64,000 bases of DNA from Nonomuraea gerenzanensis (lineage in GTDB: Bacteria; Actinomycetota; Actinomycetes; Streptosporangiales; Streptosporangiaceae). Positions 58,094 through 64,000 of this stretch are shown one piece after another. The stretch's first letter is position 1, and every line of letters begins with the position of its first letter. The stretch is taken from positions 5,146,001 to 5,210,000 of the forward strand of contig NZ_CP084058.1 in the NCBI RefSeq assembly GCF_020215645.1, in the 5' to 3' direction. The notes beneath the pieces were generated by a model that saw nothing but the letters and a program-made list of their open reading frames with translations, ran no database searches and was not told the DNA's origin. The position numbers and the translations under genes are program-made.

Positions 58094-61000
58094 CCAGGAT
58101 CGCGATAGTCGGCATGGCCTGCCGCTACCCGGACGCCGCCTCCCCGCGCGAGCTGTGGGACAACGCCGTCGCCGGGCGCCGGGCCTTCCGCCGGCTGCCC
58201 GACACCCGCATGCGGCTGGAGGACTACTGGGACCCCGATCCGGCCGCGCCCGACACCTTCTACGCCAGGACCGCCGCGGTCATCGAGGGCTACACCTTCG
58301 ACCGGATGGCGCACCGGATCGCGGGCAGCACGTACCGCTCGACCGACCTGACCCACTGGCTCGCCCTCGACATGGCCGGCCGCGCCCTGGCCGACGCGGG
58401 CTTCCCCGAGGGCAGCGGGCTGCCGCGGGCCCGTACAGGCGTCGTCGTCGGCAACACGCTCACCGGCGAGTTCACCCGCGCCAACGTGATGCGGCTGCGC
58501 TGGCCGTACGTCCGGCGCACGCTCGCCGCCGCGCTCAAGGAGCAGGGCTGGGACGACGACCGGCTGGCCACCTTCCTGGCCGGCTACGAGGAGGTCTACA
58601 AGGACCCGTTCCCGCCCGTGGACGAGGACACCCTGGCCGGCGGGCTGGCCAACACCATCGCCGGGCGCATCTGCAACCACTACGACCTGCACGGCGGCGG
58701 CTACATCGTGGACGGGGCCTGCTCCTCCTCGCTGCTGTCGGTGGTCACCTCCGCCAAGGCGCTGACCGACGGCGAGCTGGACGTGGCGATCGCCGGCGGC
58801 GTGGACCTGTCCATCGACCCGTTCGAGGTGATCGGCTTCGCCAAGACCGGCGCGCTGGCCAAGGGCGAGTTCCGGCTCTACGACCGGCACTCCAACGGGT
58901 TCTGGCCCGGTGAGGGCTGCGGCATCGTGGTGCTGATGCGCGAGGCCGACGCGCTGGCCGCCGGGCACCGCGTCTACGCCACGGTCGCCGGCTGGGGCAT
59001 CTCCTCCGACGGCAAGGGCGGCATGACGCGGCCCGAGGTCAAGGGGTACCGGCTGGCGCTGGAACGCGCGTACGAGCGGGCCGGGTTCGGCATCGAGACC
59101 GTGTCCCTGTTCGAGGGGCACGGCACGGGCACGGCGATCGGCGACGCGACCGAGCTCACCGCGCTGTCGCAGTCGAGGGCCGCCGCCGACCCGGCGGCGC
59201 CTCCGGCGGCCGTCGGCTCGATCAAGGGCATGATCGGCCACGCCAAGGCGGCGGCCGGGGTGGCGGGCCTCATCAAGGCCGCCATGGCCGTGCACGAGCA
59301 GGTGCTGCCGCCGACCATCGGCTGCGTCGACCCGCACCCGGTGCTCGCCGAGGAGCCCGCCGCGCTGCGCGTGCTGCGCCAGGCCGAGCCGTGGCCCGAC
59401 GGGCGCCCGCTGCGCGCCGGCGTCACCGCCATGGGGTTCGGCGGCATCAACACCCACGTCGTGCTGGAGGCCGAGGCGCCCAGGCGCAGGATGTCCAGCA
59501 GGACCAGGGCGCTGGCCACCGCCCAGCAGGACGCGGAGCTGTTCCTCTTCGACGCGGCCTCCTGGGAGGAGCTGCGCGGCGGCGTGGCCGAGGTGGCCGC
59601 GTTCGTGCCCGCCGTGTCGTACGCCCAGCTCGGCGACCTGGCCGGGACGCTGCGCGGCAGGCTGCGCGGCCTGCCGTACCGGGCGGCGGCGGTCGTCGCC
59701 TCGCCCGAGGACGCCGAGCGGCAGCTCGGACGGGTGCTGACGGCGCTCGACTCCGGCCAGAGCGAGCTGTTCACCCCGGACGGCAAGGCGTGGCTGCGCC
59801 GCGCCTCGGCCAGGCCCCGCGTCGGCTTCCTCTTCCCCGGCCAGGGCTCGGGGCGCGGCACGAGCGGTGGCGCGCTGCGCAGGCGCCTGCCGTGCGTGGA
59901 CGAGCTCTACCGGACGGCCGGCCTGCCCACCACCGGCGACATGGTGGCCACCTCGGTGGCCCAGCCGCGCATCACCACCGGCTCCATGGCCGGCGTGCGC
60001 GCGCTGTCCGCGCTCGGCATCGAGGCGGAGGTCGCGGTCGGGCACAGCCTGGGCGAGCTGTCCGCCCTGTGCTGGGCCGGCGCCATGGACGAGGCCGCGC
60101 TGCTGCGCGTCGCGGGCAAGCGGGGCAGGGCCATGGAGCAGCACAGCGACTCCGGCACGATGGCCGGGCTGCGCGCCGGGCCCGAGGCCGCCCGCCGGCT
60201 GATCGGTGACCTGCCCGTGGTGATCGCCGGCTACAACTCCGGCGACCAGACCGTCGTGGCGGGCCCCGTGGACGCCATCGACCAGGTCGGGCAGGCCGCC
60301 GCCCGCGAGGGCCTGACCTGGACCAGGCTGAACGTCTCGCACGCCTTCCACTCGCCGCTCGTCGCCCCCGCCGCGCAGGCGCTCGGCGACGCCCTGGCAG
60401 GCGAGCGGTTCGTGCCGCCGGCCCGCCGGGTCGTCTCCACCGTCACCGGAGCCGAGCTGAACGGCGACACCGACGTCACCGAGCTGCTGCTGCGCCAGAT
60501 CACCGCGCCCGTCCGGTTCGCCCAGGCCGTGCGGCTCGCCGCCGACGGGCTCGACCTGCTCGTCGAGGTGGGCCCCGGCCGGGTGCTCAGCGGGCTGGCG
60601 GAGGAGCTCACCGACGTGCCCGCGGTCGCGCTGGAGACCGACGGCGAGTCGCTGACGGGGCTGCTCGGCGTGGTCGCCGCCGCCCACGTGAGCGGCGTGC
60701 CCGTCGAGCACGAGGAGCTGTTCCACGGCCGCCTCGTGCACCCCCTGGAGATCGGCACGGAGTTCTCGTTCTTCGCCAGCCCCGCGGAGTCGGCGCCGAA
60801 GCCCTTCGTCAAGGCGGTCGCCAAGCCCGTCACCGTTCCCGGGCAAGCAGCCGCGCAGGAGAGCGCCAAGCGCGACGGCGAGTCCACCACGGACCTGCTG
60901 CGCCGCCTGGCCGCCGAACGCGTGGAGCTGCCGCTGGAGCTGGTCACCGCCGACAGCAAGCCGCTGGACGGCCTGCACCTCAGCTCCGTCACCGTCATGC

Positions 61001-63810
61001 ACATCCTCGACCAGGCCACCCAGCATCTCGGCATGCCCGCCGTGCAGCTGCCCAACGTGGCCACGGCCACCCTGGGCGAGCTGGGCGAGGCGCTGGACCG
61101 GCTGGCGGCCCAGCCGCGCGACCAGCGGGCCCGCGGCGTCGCGGCGGCGGCCACCTGGGTGCGGCCGTTCACCGTCGACCTGGACGAGCTGCCGGTGCCC
61201 CGGCGGGTGGCCAAGGAGCAGCAGGGCCGGTGGGAGGTGTTCGCCCCTTCGGGCTCGGCTCTCGCCCAGCCGCTGAAGCAGGCGCTCGAACAGGAGAAGG
61301 TCGGTTCAGGTGTGCTGGTGTGCCTACCGCCGGACTGCGCGGCGGCGGACCTGGAGCAGGCCCTGCTCGGCGCCCAGGCGGCGCTCGCGGCGGGGCCGGG
61401 CACCCGGTTCGTCCTGGTCCAGCACGGTAAGGGGGCGGCCGGGCTGGCCAAGACACTCCACCTGGAGGCCCCCGGGGTGCGCACCACCGTCGTGCACGTA
61501 CCGCCGGCGACCGAGCTGATCGGGCAGGTGGTCGCCGAGGTGGCCGCCACCGGGGACTTCTCCGAGGTGCACCTCGGCGCCGACGGCGTGCGCAGGGTGC
61601 CCACCCTGCGCGTGCTGCCCGCCGGTCAGGAACGCGAGGAGCACCCGCTCACGGCGGACGACGTGCTGCTCGTGACCGGCGGCGGCAAGGGCATCACGGC
61701 GGAGTGCGCGATCGCCATGGCAGGCGCCGTGGCCGGTGCGGGCTCCGCCAAGCTGCTCCTGCTCGGCCGCTCCGACCCCGCCCAGGACGAGGAGCTGGCC
61801 GCCAACCTGCGGCGGATGACCGGCTCCGGCCTGACCGTCCACTACGCCAGGGCCGACGCCGCCGACCCCGACCAGGTACGCCAGGCCGTCGCGGCAGGAG
61901 AGCAGGCACTCGGCCCGGTCACCGCGATCCTGCACGGCGCCGGCTACAACGCCCCTGCCGGCATCGCGAGCCTGACCCCGGACGCCTTCGCCCGCACGTT
62001 CGCCCCCAAGGTGGACGGCCTGCGCAACGTGCTCGCCGCCGTGGACCCCGGCAGGCTGCGCCTGCTGGTCACCCTGGGCAGCATCATCGGCAGGGCGGGC
62101 CTGCAGGGCGAGGCGCACTACGCCACCGCCAACGAGTGGCTGGCCGAGCTCACCACCGAGGTGGGCGCGGCCCACCCGGACACCAGGTGCCTGTGCCTGG
62201 AATGGTCGGTGTGGTCCGAGGTCGGCATGGGCGAGCGCCTGTCGGTGGTGGACAAGCTCACCGAGCAGGGCATCACCCCGATCCCCGTCGAGCAAGGCGT
62301 GCGGATCATGCGCAGGCTCGTCACCGACCCGGACCTCGACGGCGTCGTGGTGATCAGCGGGCGCACCGAGGGGGTCGCCACGGTCAGGCGCGACGAGCCC
62401 GAGCTGCCGCTGCTGCGCTTCGTCGGCACGCCGCTGATCCGCTACCACGGGGTGGAGCTGGTCAGCGAGGTCGAGCTGAACGCGGGCACCGACCTCTACC
62501 TGGCCGACCACCTCCTCGACGGGAACCTGCTGTTCCCCGCCGTGATCGGCATGGAGGCCATGAGCCAGGTGGCGTGCGCCGCCACCGGCCGCCAGGAGGC
62601 GCCCGTCATCGAGCGGGCCGCCTTCAGCCGGCCGATCATCGTGCCGCCCGGGTCGAGCACCACGCTCAGGATCGCGGCGGCCGCCACCGGCGACGACACC
62701 GTCGCCGTCACCATCCGCAGCGCGGAGACCGGCTTCGAGGTGGACCACTTCAGCGCCGAGCTCCGCTTCGACGCCGGGCCCTGCCCCGAGGGCCCGCCCG
62801 GCCAGATCCCGGACGGGCTGCCCCCGGTCGCCCTCGACCCCGACACCGACCTGTACGGCCAGGTGCTCTTCCAGGGCACCCGCTTCCAGAGGCTGCGCCG
62901 CTACCACCGGGCGGCGGCCCGCCACGTGGACGCCGACCTAGCCGTGGAGCGGGACGGCTCCTGGTTCGCCGGATACCTGCCGGGTGAGCTGCTGCTCGGC
63001 GACCCCGGCATGCGGGACGCGCTCATGCACGGCAACCAGGTGTGCGTGCCCGACGCCACGCTGCTGCCGACCGGCATCGACCGGGTGCGGCCGGGCGGGG
63101 CGGCGCTGGACGAGCTGGACGAGGTGCGTTACTGCGCCGCCGAGCGCAGCAGGGACGGTGACACCTACGTCTACGACATCGCGGTCCGCACCAAGACCGG
63201 TGATCTCGTCGAGCGCTGGGAGGGGCTGCGCCTGCAGGCCGTGCGCAAGCAGGACGGCCGCGGGCCGTGGGCGGCGCCGCTGCTCGGCCCGTACGTCGAG
63301 AGGAGGCTCGGCGACCTGGTCGGCGCGAGCGTCGCGGTCGTCGTCGAACCCGGCGACGAGCTGACGGACCTGGCCCGCCAACGCCTGCACACCCTGCCGG
63401 CCGCTCCACCTCCTCAGGGCAGCAGCGCACTGGCGCATGTGCCGGGCCTGACGCTCACCGTGGCCGCCACGCAGACGGTGGCCTGCGCCATCACACCGGT
63501 CGGTGCCGCGCCGGAGCCCGCGCACCGGGCGACGGCCGAGCGGAACGACACGCAAGCCGGGCTCGCCGAGCGGATCGCCGCGCAGGCGGGGGAGAGCGGC
63601 GACGTCGCCGCCGCCCGCGTCCGCGCCGCGGCGGCCTGCCTGCGCGACGCCGGCCTCGGCGACCTGGCGGAGCCGGAGCTGCGCCCGCCCACCGGCGACG
63701 GCTGGGTGGTGCTGGCCACGGCGGACGCGCGCATCGCGACCCTGGCGACCACCGTGCGCGGCCTGACCGACCCCGTGGTGGTCGCGGTTCTCACCGAAGG
63801 ACGGTCATGA
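58090..63810 (+). CDS. pksE: Iterative enediyne polyketide synthase PksE (KS-AT-ACP-KR-DH, degenerate PPTase)
   Basis: A 1906-residue iterative PKS. KS at about 1-460 with Cys211 (DGACSSSL), EGHGTGT and IGHAKAAAG. AT at about 575-890 with GHSLGE (Ser about 652). ACP around Ser964 in LHLSSVTV. KR at about 1190-1400 with GGGKGITAEC and HYATANEW. DH at about 1450-1720 with DHLLDGNLLFP. It makes the linear polyene precursor of the enediyne core with TebC. The C-terminal region (about 1770-1906) corresponds to the phosphopantetheinyl transferase domain of other PksEs, but where those have GCDVE it reads ACAIT (Ala1800, Thr1802), and later catalytic Glu and Lys positions are Ala and Asp. That domain is probably inactive, so the ACP would be activated in trans. 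Confidence 0.96.
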   Translation: MTRIAIVGMACRYPDAASPRELWDNAVAGRRAFRRLPDTRMRLEDYWDPDPAAPDTFYARTAAVIEGYTFDRMAHRIAGSTYRSTDLTHWLALDMAGRALADAGFPEGSGLPRARTGVVVGNTLTGEFTRANVMRLRWPYVRRTLAAALKEQGWDDDRLATFLAGYEEVYKDPFPPVDEDTLAGGLANTIAGRICNHYDLHGGGYIVDGACSSSLLSVVTSAKALTDGELDVAIAGGVDLSIDPFEVIGFAKTGALAKGEFRLYDRHSNGFWPGEGCGIVVLMREADALAAGHRVYATVAGWGISSDGKGGMTRPEVKGYRLALERAYERAGFGIETVSLFEGHGTGTAIGDATELTALSQSRAAADPAAPPAAVGSIKGMIGHAKAAAGVAGLIKAAMAVHEQVLPPTIGCVDPHPVLAEEPAALRVLRQAEPWPDGRPLRAGVTAMGFGGINTHVVLEAEAPRRRMSSRTRALATAQQDAELFLFDAASWEELRGGVAEVAAFVPAVSYAQLGDLAGTLRGRLRGLPYRAAAVVASPEDAERQLGRVLTALDSGQSELFTPDGKAWLRRASARPRVGFLFPGQGSGRGTSGGALRRRLPCVDELYRTAGLPTTGDMVATSVAQPRITTGSMAGVRALSALGIEAEVAVGHSLGELSALCWAGAMDEAALLRVAGKRGRAMEQHSDSGTMAGLRAGPEAARRLIGDLPVVIAGYNSGDQTVVAGPVDAIDQVGQAAAREGLTWTRLNVSHAFHSPLVAPAAQALGDALAGERFVPPARRVVSTVTGAELNGDTDVTELLLRQITAPVRFAQAVRLAADGLDLLVEVGPGRVLSGLAEELTDVPAVALETDGESLTGLLGVVAAAHVSGVPVEHEELFHGRLVHPLEIGTEFSFFASPAESAPKPFVKAVAKPVTVPGQAAAQESAKRDGESTTDLLRRLAAERVELPLELVTADSKPLDGLHLSSVTVMHILDQATQHLGMPAVQLPNVATATLGELGEALDRLAAQPRDQRARGVAAAATWVRPFTVDLDELPVPRRVAKEQQGRWEVFAPSGSALAQPLKQALEQEKVGSGVLVCLPPDCAAADLEQALLGAQAALAAGPGTRFVLVQHGKGAAGLAKTLHLEAPGVRTTVVHVPPATELIGQVVAEVAATGDFSEVHLGADGVRRVPTLRVLPAGQEREEHPLTADDVLLVTGGGKGITAECAIAMAGAVAGAGSAKLLLLGRSDPAQDEELAANLRRMTGSGLTVHYARADAADPDQVRQAVAAGEQALGPVTAILHGAGYNAPAGIASLTPDAFARTFAPKVDGLRNVLAAVDPGRLRLLVTLGSIIGRAGLQGEAHYATANEWLAELTTEVGAAHPDTRCLCLEWSVWSEVGMGERLSVVDKLTEQGITPIPVEQGVRIMRRLVTDPDLDGVVVISGRTEGVATVRRDEPELPLLRFVGTPLIRYHGVELVSEVELNAGTDLYLADHLLDGNLLFPAVIGMEAMSQVACAATGRQEAPVIERAAFSRPIIVPPGSSTTLRIAAAATGDDTVAVTIRSAETGFEVDHFSAELRFDAGPCPEGPPGQIPDGLPPVALDPDTDLYGQVLFQGTRFQRLRRYHRAAARHVDADLAVERDGSWFAGYLPGELLLGDPGMRDALMHGNQVCVPDATLLPTGIDRVRPGGAALDELDEVRYCAAERSRDGDTYVYDIAVRTKTGDLVERWEGLRLQAVRKQDGRGPWAAPLLGPYVERRLGDLVGASVAVVVEPGDELTDLARQRLHTLPAAPPPQGSSALAHVPGLTLTVAATQTVACAITPVGAAPEPAHRATAERNDTQAGLAERIAAQAGESGDVAAARVRAAAACLRDAGLGDLAEPELRPPTGDGWVVLATADARIATLATTVRGLTDPVVVAVLTEGRS

Positions 63811-64000
63811 CGATGGAGAAGTACTTCGAGTATCGCCACACGGTGGGTTTCGAGGAGACCAACCTGGTGGGCAACGTCTACTACGTCAACTACCTGCGCT
63901 GGCAGGGCAGGTGCAGGGAGATCTTCCTCAAGGAGTGCGCCCCCGAGGTGCTCGCCGACCTTCAGGACGACCTCAAGCTGTTCACCCTCAAGGTCGACTG
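63807..64000 (+). CDS. tebC: Enediyne thioesterase TebC/E10, N-terminal part (runs off right edge)
   Basis: The first 64 codons of the hotdog-fold enediyne thioesterase (SgcE10, CalE7, DynE7). HTVGFEETNLVGNVYYVNYL and WQGRCREIFL are the family signature; the Asn, Tyr and Arg used in catalysis by CalE7 are present. The protein releases the polyene from the PksE carrier. The ATG overlaps the pksE stop (ATGA), so the two are translated together. The C-terminal half lies beyond the window. Confidence 0.95.
   Translation, partial: MTMEKYFEYRHTVGFEETNLVGNVYYVNYLRWQGRCREIFLKECAPEVLADLQDDLKLFTLKVD

Noticed and set aside
1..64000. tRNA, rRNA, insertion sequence, integrase or CRISPR
   Set aside because: None recognised on either strand; no transposase-like ORF or tRNA cloverleaf was seen by eye.

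Overview
The window is high-GC actinomycete DNA (GTG and TTG starts, GTGA/ATGA stop-start overlaps, GC-rich third positions). It lies almost entirely inside one large enediyne polyketide gene cluster. The diagnostic right end holds the enediyne core cassette: two DUF1702/UnbL-type genes, UnbV, UnbU, the iterative PksE and the start of the hotdog thioesterase TebC/E10. An SgcJ-like protein, an SgcF-like epoxide hydrolase and a C-1027-type aminosugar set point to a nine-membered enediyne; that ring-size call is inference. Genus cannot be fixed from the sequence; a Streptosporangiales or Streptomycetales producer is plausible. Both ends are open: an acyl-CoA dehydrogenase gene runs off the left edge and tebC off the right.

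Layout. 1-4.0 kb: acyl-CoA dehydrogenase (partial), ectoine-synthase-like cupin, free-standing carrier protein, lipocalin-like protein, EamA transporter and an adenylating enzyme. 4-10.8 kb: cation/proton antiporter, a small peptide with repeated NTWP, alpha/beta hydrolase, stand-alone thioesterase, sugar nucleotidylyltransferase and MFS pump. 10.9-26.8 kb: tailoring region with two acyl-CoA-dehydrogenase-fold flavin enzymes, SgcJ-like protein, FAD monooxygenase, epoxide hydrolase, HpaB-type hydroxylase, O-methyltransferase, P450, arylamine N-acetyltransferase, FkbM methyltransferase, crotonase, CoA-transferase, kynureninase and tryptophan 2,3-dioxygenase. 27-32 kb: acyltransferase, second lipocalin-like protein, DoxX, Tat-exported multicopper oxidase and a solute-binding protein without a visible signal peptide. 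32.3-38 kb: peripheral aromatic arm (halogenase, A-T didomain, MbtH, hydroxymandelate synthase, condensation enzyme). 38-43.5 kb: aminosugar genes (glycosyltransferase, 4,6-dehydratase, C-methyltransferase, N-methyltransferase, aminotransferase). 43.5-53 kb: SARP regulator, a secreted peptide with five DSPWE repeats, a transthyretin/HIUase-like protein, a LeuA homologue, a LuxR-type LAL regulator, an AccE-like epsilon subunit and a frame-disrupted membrane ORF. 53-64 kb: enediyne core cassette.

How the genes probably work together. PksE and TebC make the polyene and the Unb proteins, SgcJ-like and epoxide hydrolase enzymes help turn it into the core. The arm genes mirror the beta-tyrosine arm of C-1027 (adenylation, carrier, halogenase, HpaB hydroxylase, condensation). 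Here, however, the tyrosine aminomutase is absent from the window and 4-hydroxymandelate synthase sits between mbtH and the condensation gene, so the likely building block is a chlorinated, hydroxylated, perhaps O-methylated 4-hydroxymandelate. The sugar genes match those for a 4-amino, C-methyl, N-methyl sugar. A second arm may come from tryptophan through dioxygenase and kynureninase, or from the carrier/adenylation/dehydrogenase/EctC-like group at the left.

The most notable observations are: a recurrent 18-bp motif (GCATCTC-N5-GTGC) in at least eight promoter regions, several times as an inverted pair; two unrelated-looking small proteins, each with five short Trp-containing repeats; a PksE whose C-terminal phosphopantetheinyl transferase domain seems to have lost its catalytic residues; and a transthyretin-fold protein without HIUase catalytic residues. 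No classical enediyne apoprotein gene is visible in this window.
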